This document shows positions 1 to 7,030 of a stretch of DNA of 8,208 nucleotides, piece by piece. A program made the translations under genes and the position numbers. Within the stretch, counting starts at the first letter, position 1; each line of letters opens with the position of its first letter. The stretch is from RGIG464 sp045643185. GTDB taxonomy: Bacteria > Myxococcota_A > Bradymonadia > UBA4248. Location: assembly GCA_045643185.1 (NCBI GenBank), contig JAZUKH010000117.1:1-8208 (forward strand). The letters are read 5' to 3'. The notes beneath the pieces were generated by a model. That model saw nothing but the letters and a program-made list of their open reading frames with translations, was not told where the DNA came from and did not search any database.

Positions 1-1530
1 CAGACCCGTTTCGTGCTCTCCAAAGCACTCGCCCGAGGTCTCTCCGTCATCGTCGTCCTCAACAAGATCGACCGTCAGGACGCACGCTGCGAAGAAGTCC
101 TCAACGAAGTTTACGACCTCTTCATCGACCTCGGCGCCAACGACAAACAGATCGAATTCCCCGTCCTCTACGCGATCGCGCGTGACGGCATCTCCGGTAC
201 CTCCCCCGATGACCTCCAGGACAACCTGGCTCCGATCTTCGACGCCATCATCGAAAATATCCCCGCTCCGTCCGGCGACCCGAATGCCAACCTCCAGGCG
301 CTCGTCACCAACACGGACTACGACAACTACCTCGGCAAACTCGCCATTGGCCGCGTCTTCGAAGGCACGCTCACCGAAGACGAACTTTTGACCGTCATGG
401 GCGAAAAAGCCAACAAACAACTCAAAGTCGGTCAGCTCTACGTGTTTAACGGCCTCGACCGCCAGCGCGTTAAAGAAGCCAAAGCCGGTGAGCTCTTCCT
501 CGTCGCCGGATGCGAAGACATCGTCATTGGCGATACGCTTTCGAGCGCCGACAACCCCGTCGCACTCCCCCGCGTCAAGGTCGATGAACCTACCATCGCC
601 ATGTTCTTTAGCGTCAACAACGGACCGTTTGCCGGTAAAGAAGGCAAACTCGTCACGACGCGTCACATCCACGAACGCCTTTTCAAAGAAGCCCGTGCCA
701 ACGTCTCGCTGCGCGTCGAAGAAACCGATTCCAAAGATACCTTCAAGGTCGTCGGGCGAGGTGAGCTCTCGCTCTCCATCTTGATCGAAACCATGCGCCG
801 AGAAGGCTTCGAACTCTGCATTTCCAAGCCCGAAGTCGTGACCAAACGCGACGCCACAGGCAAAGTGCTCGAACCGATGGAACGCCTCATCCTCGACCTG
901 CCCGAAACGAACGTCGGCGCGATCACACAGATGCTCGCCACTCGCAAAGGCCGTATGGACGTCATGCGCACGACGGGGGCCGGACGCGCCCACGTCGAAT
1001 TCGACGTTCCCTCGCGCGGTCTCATCGGTTTCCGTTCACAGTTCCTTAACGAAACACGCGGTCTCGGCATCATGAACACCTTGTTTGCCGGTTGGGCTCC
1101 CTGGTTCGGTAACATGAGCTATCGCCAGAACGGCGCCCTCATCGCCGACCGCGGCGGAAAGAGCATCCCCTACGCCCTCTTCCACCTCCAGCCCCGTGGC
1201 GTCCTCTTCATCGGGCCGGGCGTCGAATGCTACGAAGGCATGATCGTCGGCGAAAACAGCCGTCCCAATGACATCGACGTCAACGTCAACCGCGAAAAGA
1301 AACTCTCCAACATGCGTGCCGCCGGCCGCGATGACAATATCATCCTCACCCCGCCACGCCAGATGAGCCTCGAAGAATCCATCGAATGGATCGACGAAGA
1401 CGAACTCGTCGAAGTCACCCCCATTTCGATCCGACTCAGAAAACGTTATCTGACTGCAGTCGAACGTATTCGTGAAGGCCGTGCTGCAAATAAACTCGCC
1501 GAAGCCGAAGAACGCGCTACCGACCTCTAA
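1..1530 (+). CDS. bipA: BipA/TypA ribosome-associated translational GTPase, 5'-truncated by window edge
   Basis: The reading frame is open from base 1 and gives 509 residues before the stop. The start lies outside the window; the GTG at 13 is internal. BipA (TypA) is a cytoplasmic EF-G-like GTPase that binds the 70S ribosome and helps ribosome assembly and stress or low-temperature growth. Visible: G4 motif NKID at window residues 21-24, a G5-like YAIARDG segment, the domain II beta-barrel, then conserved VDEPT, GKEGK, VEET, GRGEL and MRREGFEL blocks, and the BipA-specific C-terminal part with SRGLIGFRS, YEGMIVGENSR, KKLSNMRA and DDELVEVTP. About 100 N-terminal residues (P-loop, switch regions, DxxG) are missing compared with the usual length of roughly 600. 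No frameshift is seen. An intrinsic terminator follows directly, so it is probably transcribed separately from the export genes. Confidence 0.97.
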   Translation, partial: QTRFVLSKALARGLSVIVVLNKIDRQDARCEEVLNEVYDLFIDLGANDKQIEFPVLYAIARDGISGTSPDDLQDNLAPIFDAIIENIPAPSGDPNANLQALVTNTDYDNYLGKLAIGRVFEGTLTEDELLTVMGEKANKQLKVGQLYVFNGLDRQRVKEAKAGELFLVAGCEDIVIGDTLSSADNPVALPRVKVDEPTIAMFFSVNNGPFAGKEGKLVTTRHIHERLFKEARANVSLRVEETDSKDTFKVVGRGELSLSILIETMRREGFELCISKPEVVTKRDATGKVLEPMERLILDLPETNVGAITQMLATRKGRMDVMRTTGAGRAHVEFDVPSRGLIGFRSQFLNETRGLGIMNTLFAGWAPWFGNMSYRQNGALIADRGGKSIPYALFHLQPRGVLFIGPGVECYEGMIVGENSRPNDIDVNVNREKKLSNMRAAGRDDNIILTPPRQMSLEESIEWIDEDELVEVTPISIRLRKRYLTAVERIREGRAANKLAEAEERATDL

Positions 1531-1541
1531 GGTTCCAAAAT

Positions 1542-1579
1542 AAGCCGCATCGCCTACACAAAAGCCATGCGGCTTTTTT
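1542..1579 (+). terminator. Intrinsic terminator of bipA
   Basis: A perfect 9-bp stem, AAGCCGCAT at 1542-1550 with ATGCGGCTT at 1567-1575, closes a 16-nt loop and runs into a tract of six T (1574-1579). It begins 11 bases after the bipA stop. The T tract is on the + strand side, matching rho-independent termination of bipA and separating it from the next genes. Confidence 0.88.
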
Positions 1580-1610
1580 GTTCCCCTTTTTCTGACCAGA
1601 CGTTGAGAAA

Positions 1611-1638
1611 TCGACCTGCTTGCGCTAAATGATATAAT
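1611..1638 (+). promoter_or_regulatory. Candidate sigma70 promoter with extended -10, upstream of the export genes
   Basis: A consensus -10 hexamer TATAAT lies at 1633-1638, preceded by the TG of an extended -10 (TGA at 1630-1632). A partial -35, TCGACC at 1611-1616 (4 of 6 matches), is 16 bases upstream. Transcription would start near 1645, exactly where a perfect inverted repeat begins. It is the best promoter-like sequence in the window and lies just after the bipA terminator, which suits a promoter for the gene set starting at 1752. Confidence 0.65.
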
Positions 1639-1644
1639 GGCACG

Positions 1645-1669
1645 TTGTTCAAAATGCGTTTTTGAACAA
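1645..1669. repeat. Perfect 10-bp inverted repeat at the predicted transcription start (possible operator or 5' hairpin)
   Basis: TTGTTCAAAA at 1645-1654 is the exact reverse complement of TTTTGAACAA at 1660-1669, with a 5-bp spacer TGCGT. The repeat begins 7 bases after the -10 box of the promoter at 1611-1638. It could be the site of a dimeric repressor or a hairpin at the very 5' end of the mRNA. The stem is AT-rich, so a strong terminator is unlikely, although TTTTG follows. The arms (GTTC/GAAC 13 bases apart) match no regulator site I recognise. Confidence 0.6.
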
Positions 1670-1690
1670 TTTTGTTGTGCCCTGGCATAC

Positions 1691-1717
1691 TTTACAAAAA
1701 ATGTGCGTTGGTATGAT
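1691..1717 (+). promoter_or_regulatory. Second candidate promoter, proximal to the 1752 gene
   Basis: TTTACA at 1691-1696 (5 of 6 matches to the -35 consensus) lies 15 bases before TATGAT at 1712-1717 (5 of 6 to the -10), and TGG at 1709-1711 adds an extended -10. The spacer is short, which weakens the call, but an extended -10 tolerates this. Transcription would begin around 1724 and leave a leader of about 28 bases. Another, weaker pair, TTGAAC at 1662 and CATACT at 1686, overlaps the right arm of the inverted repeat. Confidence 0.4.
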
Positions 1718-1751
1718 CTGGGGAAAAAGAACTCGTTTGAGAGATGTCAAC

Positions 1752-2303
1752 ATGAACGCTTCAAAGATCACAAAATGGATGAGCCAAGCCACTTTGGCAT
1801 TGACTGTGCTAGTGAGCGCAACGACCGTTTGGGCCGATGACGCCGTCGAACAGGCAAACAACACCATTACTGAGATCAACGAGATCATCACAAACGGCAA
1901 CGAGCTTCTCAGCAACGCACAGCAAACTTCCGACGTCATGATGATGGATTGCATCAATGCACAGCTCATCAACGCCAGAGGCTTTTTGAACATTGCACAA
2001 TCAAGCCGCGACAACCTCAAAGACGCCCAGTCACGTCAGGATGACGCCGCAATTCAACATAATCAGAAAATCATCACCCTAGCCGCCAGCAAGGCAAGAG
2101 AGATCGAGATCCGCATGAACCAGTGTTCAAGCGGCAATATGCATTCCACTGGCGACACGGCGCTCGTTTCAAACAGAACTTGTGCCGTCCAACCCTGTTT
2201 GACCGATCATGCGCTGGATCCAAGCACCAATATGGGACTCACGCAGGAAGAACAAACTCAGGCGAAGAGTTACATTCCTGACATCGCTTCCCCTTACCTT
2301 TGA
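1752..2303 (+). CDS. Secreted helical periplasmic protein with four cysteines, first gene of the polysaccharide-export set
   Basis: Function is not known. The ATG at 1752 gives 183 residues starting with a clear signal peptide: positive N-terminus with K5 and K8, hydrophobic core about 11-25, and likely cleavage after VWA (residue 28). A frame extension to a TTG at 1662 would bury the signal peptide and was not used. The mature part is almost entirely helical, polar and Q/N/D-rich (30-125). It has the pattern DCINAQL...ARGFL (C67) and later ...MNQC (C125), so a disulfide could tie the two helices. A second pair, C144 and C149, sits in a less ordered tail. I associate this C-x(2)-(A/D)-(K/Q)-L...G-x-L...C helical pattern with uncharacterised proteins of Myxococcota exopolysaccharide loci, from memory only. 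Its place directly before an outer-membrane barrel, OPX and tyrosine kinase suggests an accessory role in the export complex. No strong Shine-Dalgarno is seen (GAGA near 1739-1744). Confidence 0.8.
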   Translation: MNASKITKWMSQATLALTVLVSATTVWADDAVEQANNTITEINEIITNGNELLSNAQQTSDVMMMDCINAQLINARGFLNIAQSSRDNLKDAQSRQDDAAIQHNQKIITLAASKAREIEIRMNQCSSGNMHSTGDTALVSNRTCAVQPCLTDHALDPSTNMGLTQEEQTQAKSYIPDIASPYL

Positions 2304-2403
2304 TCCAAATTGTTACGAGCCTTCGTATCGCTCGCCGAGCATACTTGGTACGTCGGTCAAAAATCGTTTTGTGCGCAACAAATACTAAACATTCACGAAG
2401 TTC

Positions 2404-3648
2404 ATGCGTATTCTGAAGTTATTCATCAACCTTTTGACCCTGCTCATCGTTCTCAATGGCACGATGGTCATGGCCAAAGACCGAACCCCCGAGGCGAAGG
2501 GAATTAAAGCCGGAAACTTTATTCTCCACCCCGGCGCGACACTCGGTCTCGGTTATGATGTCTATGACGATAACGACTACTTCTCGTCAGACGGTCTGGT
2601 CGATGTCGGCCTCCACTTCAAAACACGCCTCGACGACGACGAACTCTACAGCTGGGACAACAACCTCGCTTTTAACTGGCTTCAATACTGGGGGTTCAGC
2701 TATTTTGGCGACGCGAACGGCGGTCCAAAAGTCCGTGTTTCATCCTCAGCCGATCTCTTCAAAAAAAGCTTGGTCAGATTGACCCCGACCGTCAGTTACA
2801 ACTTCGATTCCGAAGCGGAAGACTCCAACCAGAACTCAATTCCGATCAACCACAAAATTCACGCAGGCACCTATATCTCCTTCCAACCAGGTGAAGGCGC
2901 GGTGTTCTCGGAACGTATCGGCTATCACTTCAACGCCACGCTCTACCAGCACGCAGCTTCTATCTCGTTTTTCGAACACCAGGTCGATTCCGTCACACGC
3001 TGGAACTTCCTGCCACAAACGCACATGACCTTGACCGCCGATTTCCGTTACGTCGACTACATGCGCGACACGCGAAGAACCAATACCATGGAAGAAGCCG
3101 GGAACCAGCGTGAAAACCCGACGGGTTACCCCGTCCGTATTCGCTACGCACTCGGCGGTTTGCTCACACCCCGACTTTCATACGAACTCGGTGCCGGCTA
3201 TACCTATATTCATTACAAACCGAACGACCCGGTGCACTCCTGGCTCCTCAACGCCATGCTGCGCTACGACATTCGAAGCAATATCGGACTCAAACTCGAC
3301 TATAACAAAGATTTTGAGAACTCTTCCTACGCCGATTTCTATAACTATCACCGCGTTATGCTGACGTTCGATGCGCTTTGGTTCGACAAGCTCCAGACCC
3401 AGCTTTCTGCCGGATACGGCTACTACGATTACCAGACCAACTACGAAAGCAACGCCAATATCGCCAAACGCCAGGACCACCTGATCTCCGCCGACGCGGA
3501 GATCTACTACAACTTCATGCGAGGGCTGCGACTCGGTGTCACTTATCGATACCGACAGAACTTTACAAACCTCGATGATGACGGCGGTTACGCCAAAGGT
3601 GATTACTCAAAACACCGTCTGATGCTTCAGTTTGGCTATGAATACTAA
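2404..3648 (+). CDS. Outer-membrane beta-barrel protein, probable polysaccharide exit porin
   Basis: The product has 414 residues with a signal peptide (hydrophobic core about 5-20, likely cleavage after MVMA at residue 24). The mature chain consists of repeated alternating polar/aromatic strands separated by D/N/G-rich turns, and ends in QFGYEY, with the terminal aromatic residue typical of barrels inserted by the BAM machinery. The size would suit a barrel of about 16-18 strands; I did not count strands rigorously. In several exopolysaccharide systems (for example VpsM-like and Myxococcus Wzp-like proteins) a separately encoded barrel partners a short OPX protein that lacks its own membrane-spanning helix. 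The next gene is exactly such an OPX and overlaps this one. I infer that this barrel is the outer-membrane exit for a polymer. A plain porin of other function is possible. The start has no convincing ribosome-binding site. Confidence 0.82.
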   Translation: MRILKLFINLLTLLIVLNGTMVMAKDRTPEAKGIKAGNFILHPGATLGLGYDVYDDNDYFSSDGLVDVGLHFKTRLDDDELYSWDNNLAFNWLQYWGFSYFGDANGGPKVRVSSSADLFKKSLVRLTPTVSYNFDSEAEDSNQNSIPINHKIHAGTYISFQPGEGAVFSERIGYHFNATLYQHAASISFFEHQVDSVTRWNFLPQTHMTLTADFRYVDYMRDTRRTNTMEEAGNQRENPTGYPVRIRYALGGLLTPRLSYELGAGYTYIHYKPNDPVHSWLLNAMLRYDIRSNIGLKLDYNKDFENSSYADFYNYHRVMLTFDALWFDKLQTQLSAGYGYYDYQTNYESNANIAKRQDHLISADAEIYYNFMRGLRLGVTYRYRQNFTNLDDDGGYAKGDYSKHRLMLQFGYEY

Positions 3649-4255
3649 ACGACGCCTGCTACTTTGCCTCTGCCTGTTCGCGCCAATGGCGTTGGCAAAT
3701 GCCTGCGCCACCTCGGTCACACAAAACTGGGCATCCATTTTGAGCACATGCCCGACCAGTGCCGAGCTCGGCAAGTTTTCGCCATGGGACCGACTTGAGA
3801 TCCGCGTCTATGGCGAACCAGACTTGAGTGGCATTTTTGAAGTTTCCCCGCGAGGGACGATCACCTACCCAAGACTGGGCGAAATTGAGGTCGCTGAAAA
3901 ACGCTGCGACGATATTGAGATCATCATTCGCGATGGCCTAAAAAAAGACTACTTGCGCGATCCATCCGTCGTGTGCATCAATCAGGAAGTTTCACGCACT
4001 GCCGTCACGGTCAATGGTGAAGTGCAAAAGCCCGGTATCGTCGACTTCAGACCAGGGCTGATGCTCACCGACGTCATCGCGCAATCCGGTGGTCCGACCA
4101 ACCGAGCCGTGACCGAAACGGTCACGATCCTGCGCAAAGACCAAAACCAGTCACAAACGGTCATTGTGCCCTATCAACAGATTCTGGAAGGCAAAGTCCA
4201 AAACGTCTGTATGCATCCTGCTGACCTCGTCTATATCCAACGAAGCGCGTTTTAA
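3638..4255 (+). CDS. Short polysaccharide export (OPX/Wza-type) periplasmic protein
   Basis: OPX proteins form the periplasmic conduit for capsule or exopolysaccharide. From the ATG at 3638 the product has 205 residues; a TTG at 3632 is less likely. Order: signal peptide 1-20 (ALA|NAC), poly-export domain about 44-117 with the hallmarks WDRLEIRVYGEPDLSG, GTITYPRLGEI and YLRDPSVV, then one SLBB domain about 121-190 with VNGEVQKPG, SGG and a closing HPADLVYIQ. It ends at QRSAF, so the extra domains and C-terminal helix by which E. coli Wza (about 380 residues) crosses the outer membrane are absent. C23 follows ANA, a poor lipobox, so lipidation is uncertain. Several extra cysteines (38, 90, 113, 191) are unusual. 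The start codon lies inside the barrel gene (11-base overlap) with no clear ribosome-binding site, which suggests translational coupling. It probably acts with the barrel and the downstream kinase. Confidence 0.92.
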   Translation: MNTKRRLLLCLCLFAPMALANACATSVTQNWASILSTCPTSAELGKFSPWDRLEIRVYGEPDLSGIFEVSPRGTITYPRLGEIEVAEKRCDDIEIIIRDGLKKDYLRDPSVVCINQEVSRTAVTVNGEVQKPGIVDFRPGLMLTDVIAQSGGPTNRAVTETVTILRKDQNQSQTVIVPYQQILEGKVQNVCMHPADLVYIQRSAF

Positions 4256-4304
4256 CGCCGGCAGTCAACTGGCTGGCGACAACCAAAAAAACGCCGGCTG
4301 ACTG
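4256..4304 (+). ncRNA. Possible two-state RNA structure between OPX and kinase genes
   Basis: Three strands can be read right after the OPX stop. CGCCGGC at 4256-4262 and again at 4292-4298 are identical, and both can pair with GCTGGCG at 4272-4278 (one G-U pair each). The second pairing can be extended by CAGTCA (4262-4267) with TGACTG (4299-4304) after a 4-base bulge. The two hairpins are mutually exclusive, an arrangement typical of switches or attenuators. No T tract follows either hairpin, so transcription termination is not indicated; effects on mRNA stability or on translation of the kinase, whose start lies 32 bases downstream, are possible. This is inference from base pairing only. 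Confidence 0.35.
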
Positions 4305-4336
4305 ATCCAAAAACGAACCTTCAAAACCACACGACC

Positions 4337-6457
4337 ATGCCTGATCAATCCAACAATAACACGACAGAATCCGCCTTTCCCATTCGTGAATACCTCGGCG
4401 TTCTGTATCAAAGACGAATCGGATTCATCCTGGCCGTCATCGTGGTCGTGTGCCTGGGCGTCGCTTATACCCTCAACCAGCCCAAAATCTATCAGGCTTC
4501 CACGACCATCATCATCGATCCGGAACTCAAGACTGTGTCTGCGATCGAAACGAATGATTACAACTCTAACTGGTACCTGCGAGACACGTATTACGACACC
4601 CAGCTCAAGATCATTCAGTCACGAAGCATTGCCCAGCGCGTCGTCAATGACCTTGGTCTGGCACAGGACATCGATTTCCTGAACCTGTCCGAGATCAAAG
4701 ATCCGCAAAAGCTGCAAAAACGCCTCGAACATGCCGACGCCGTCTCACATCTGCTGCATCGTCTCAAAGTGGAAGCCCAGACAGGGACGCGACTTGTCAC
4801 CATCACGTTCAAAGACCAAAATCCGGAACGCGCTGCCCAGATCGCCAACGCCGTCGCACAGTCTTTCGCGGCACAAAATGCCGAACTGAGGCTTGCCTCA
4901 CTCAACAAAACGTCCGAGTTCATTCTGCAGCAAAACGACGATAACCAAAAGAAGCTCGATCAGGCGCGAGAAAACCTCAACCAGTTCCAGCAGGAACACA
5001 ACATTTTGTACTCCAACCCAACGGAGCAACAAAAGATCACGAACGCGCGTCTCACGTCGCTCTACAACAAACGCATTGAAATAGAGACCGAACGCGAACA
5101 CGTCGGCTACACGCTCTCCGAGTTGACGCCATACCCGCTCAAATACGAGAATGCCCAGACTTACGCGGCCATTATGAACTACAACGCGCGCGACCTGGGA
5201 CTGAGCGACTGCACCGAGTTAAAAAAGCAGGAACAAAAACTGCTCACCACTTATCTCGAAACAGCCCCCCAGGTCGCCACCATTCATCGTCAATACGAAG
5301 CCTGCGTTGACGAAACGCTCGCCACGATGAAAAGCATGAAAGACGGGCTCAATGCGCGCCATCAGGCGCTCACAAAACTCAACAATGAGCTCAACGCCGA
5401 AGTCGCCAAGCTGCAAAAAGAAGCCCTTCAACTCGACCAGTTAAGACTCCTCTACGAACAGTTTGAATCACAAAAAAACGAGCAGGAACGCCTGTTTAGC
5501 GAATCCCAACGTAAAATGAACGAGGTCAGCCTCAACCAGCTGCTCGAGATCAACAACATTCGTATTCTGGACCCGGCGATCGTCCCCCACGGGCCAGTCA
5601 GCCCCAACCTGTTGATCAACGGCGCCTTCACGCTGTTGGCGGCGCTCTTCGCTGGACTGTTCGTCGTCCTCATGCTCGAACTCCTCGACATCACCGTCCG
5701 TACCCAAAACGACATCGAAGCGCGCGCCAAAATGCCATTCCTCGGCTCGGTGCCACGCTTCAACCTGCTCAAGACCGGGCGACACGCATACCGGTTCATT
5801 CTGGAACACCCACATTCCCCGCTCACCGAATGCATTCGCACCTTGCGCACGACCATCGCGTATCTGCTGCCACACGACGGACCGCAAATACTGCTCGTGA
5901 CCAGCGCGCAGCCTTACGACGGCAAAACGATGACCTCCCTCAACCTGGCGGTCACCACGGCACTCGCTGGCAAAAAATGCGTCCTCATCGAAGCGGATAT
6001 GCGACGTCCCAAGCTTTACAAAGCACTCAAGACCGAACAACAAGTTGGTCTGGCCCAACTCATCGAAGGACGATGCAAACTCGACGAGGCGATCTTCCAC
6101 ACCGAAGTCGAATGCCTCGACCTGCTTCCATGCGGACAATTGCCCGAAACACCGGCTGAACTCTTTCAGACCGAAGCTTTCCCACGCCTGCTTGACCAAC
6201 TACGCGGACGCTACGATATGATCGTGATCGACACGCCACCCGTGACCGTCGTGAGCGATGCGCTCAACATCTCGCACTATGTCAACGGCGTCATCGTCGT
6301 CGCGCGCGCGAACAAGACGCCAATGCCTCGCCTCATCCGAACGCGAGAACTCCTCGACGGCGTCAACGCCCCCATCATGGGCGTCGTTCTCAACGATGTC
6401 AAAGCGACATCACAGGGCTACAACTACGGCTACTACTACACACACGAGTACAAATAA
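4337..6457 (+). CDS. Wzc-like polysaccharide co-polymerase / bacterial tyrosine autokinase
   Basis: The product has 706 residues and sits in the inner membrane, controlling polymer length and export by cycles of tyrosine autophosphorylation. Visible in order: Wzz-type N-terminus with membrane segment 28-46; periplasmic region with long coiled coil about 190-410; proline motif P417/P420/P423 leading into membrane segment 425-447; RTLRT linker near 500; then the cytoplasmic kinase with Walker A SAQPYDGKT (523-531, K530), Walker A' VLIEADMRRP (549-558) and Walker B YDMIVIDTPP (626-635). The tail has six tyrosines (695, 697, 699, 700, 701, 705), the usual autophosphorylation cluster. The Walker A' first acidic residue is E552 where most family members have D; D554 is kept. 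Length and fusion of both domains match proteobacterial-type enzymes. No phosphatase gene is nearby. The ATG has no visible Shine-Dalgarno; expression may depend on upstream translation or the RNA structure before it. Confidence 0.95.
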   Translation: MPDQSNNNTTESAFPIREYLGVLYQRRIGFILAVIVVVCLGVAYTLNQPKIYQASTTIIIDPELKTVSAIETNDYNSNWYLRDTYYDTQLKIIQSRSIAQRVVNDLGLAQDIDFLNLSEIKDPQKLQKRLEHADAVSHLLHRLKVEAQTGTRLVTITFKDQNPERAAQIANAVAQSFAAQNAELRLASLNKTSEFILQQNDDNQKKLDQARENLNQFQQEHNILYSNPTEQQKITNARLTSLYNKRIEIETEREHVGYTLSELTPYPLKYENAQTYAAIMNYNARDLGLSDCTELKKQEQKLLTTYLETAPQVATIHRQYEACVDETLATMKSMKDGLNARHQALTKLNNELNAEVAKLQKEALQLDQLRLLYEQFESQKNEQERLFSESQRKMNEVSLNQLLEINNIRILDPAIVPHGPVSPNLLINGAFTLLAALFAGLFVVLMLELLDITVRTQNDIEARAKMPFLGSVPRFNLLKTGRHAYRFILEHPHSPLTECIRTLRTTIAYLLPHDGPQILLVTSAQPYDGKTMTSLNLAVTTALAGKKCVLIEADMRRPKLYKALKTEQQVGLAQLIEGRCKLDEAIFHTEVECLDLLPCGQLPETPAELFQTEAFPRLLDQLRGRYDMIVIDTPPVTVVSDALNISHYVNGVIVVARANKTPMPRLIRTRELLDGVNAPIMGVVLNDVKATSQGYNYGYYYTHEYK

Positions 6458-6496
6458 CGCTCAACCACTGATCACAAGTTATTTTGAGGCACAAAC

Positions 6497-7015
6497 ATGG
6501 CGAACGTACTCATCGCTTTTGGCGCCAATCTTGGTGTTCCGCAACAAACCTTTCAAAAAGCTCTCGAAAAACTCTCAAACGTTGTCTCGAACGTCGTCAG
6601 CAGCGACTTTTACCAAACGGAGCCCCATTACGACAAACCCGGCTCCGTGGCGCCCCAAATCACGGCACCGCCCTACATCAACGCCGCTTTCACGGCTTCG
6701 ACCACGCTTGCACCCGACGCCCTCCTAACACGCATGCTCGCGGTCGAGGTCGAACTTGGACGCATCCGACCCGACGCCTCATGCGCACCCCGTACGATCG
6801 ACCTCGACCTGCTGCTATACGACGACTGCATCATCAACACCGACACGCTCGTACTCCCTCACCCACGCATGCACCAACGAAACTTCGTTCTGATTCCCGC
6901 CGCTCAGATCGCCCCCAACTGGGTACATCCCGTCATGAACAAGTCCATTCCACAACTCGCCCAAACCTGTTCAGACCCTCTCTTCATTCGCAAAATTTCC
7001 GAGATACGTGCATAA
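6497..7015 (+). CDS. folK: 2-amino-4-hydroxy-6-hydroxymethyldihydropteridine diphosphokinase (HPPK)
   Basis: HPPK transfers pyrophosphate from ATP to 6-hydroxymethyl-7,8-dihydropterin in cytoplasmic folate synthesis, before dihydropteroate synthase. The 172-residue product is close to the family's usual 155-170. Motifs: GANLG (9-13), FYQTEP (38-43), YINA (60-63), E84...LGRIR (87-91), APRTIDLDLLLYDD (97-110) with D102 and D104 as the magnesium-binding aspartates, and LPHPRMHQRNFVLIP (120-134) followed by IAPNWVHP (138-145). GAGG at 6486-6489 lies 7 bases before the ATG and fixes the start. Only 39 bases separate it from the kinase stop and no terminator lies between, so it is probably co-transcribed with the export genes although its function is unrelated. 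No folP, folB or pabA/B is visible nearby. It ends in tandem TAATAA stops. Confidence 0.95.
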   Translation: MANVLIAFGANLGVPQQTFQKALEKLSNVVSNVVSSDFYQTEPHYDKPGSVAPQITAPPYINAAFTASTTLAPDALLTRMLAVEVELGRIRPDASCAPRTIDLDLLLYDDCIINTDTLVLPHPRMHQRNFVLIPAAQIAPNWVHPVMNKSIPQLAQTCSDPLFIRKISEIRA

Positions 7016-7030
7016 TAAATTAGTTAAAAC

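Noticed and set aside
13..15. GTG at 13 as the start of the bipA product
   Set aside because: The frame is open upstream to base 1 and those codons (QTRF) continue the conserved BipA sequence, so this is an internal valine codon.
663..1115. 150-codon - strand frame inside bipA
   Set aside because: Antisense shadow of the conserved BipA domains; Ser/Arg-rich with no family resemblance.
1662..1751. N-terminal extension of the secreted helical protein from TTG 1662
   Set aside because: It would place about 30 residues before a clear signal peptide and overlaps the inverted repeat and a promoter candidate; ATG 1752 is better.
1637..1840. 67-codon + strand frame rich in Cys/Phe
   Set aside because: It starts at the -10 box, overlaps the signal peptide of the 1752 gene in another frame and resembles no protein family.
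2304..2403. Terminator or promoter between the helical protein and barrel genes
   Set aside because: Only a 5-bp stem (CGAGC/GCTCG) without a T tract and no convincing -35/-10 pair; treated as a plain intergenic spacer.
2310..2507. 65-codon + strand frame before the barrel gene
   Set aside because: It overlaps the start of the barrel gene, has no ribosome-binding site, and its composition looks like out-of-frame translation.
5468..6199. Long open frame on the - strand inside the kinase gene
   Set aside because: It is antisense to a well-conserved coding region and is explained by the codon bias of the + strand gene; no domain is recognisable.
6484..7023. Arg/Thr-rich 179-codon frame over folK
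   Set aside because: It is a +1 shadow of folK, low-complexity in composition, while the folK frame has all HPPK motifs.
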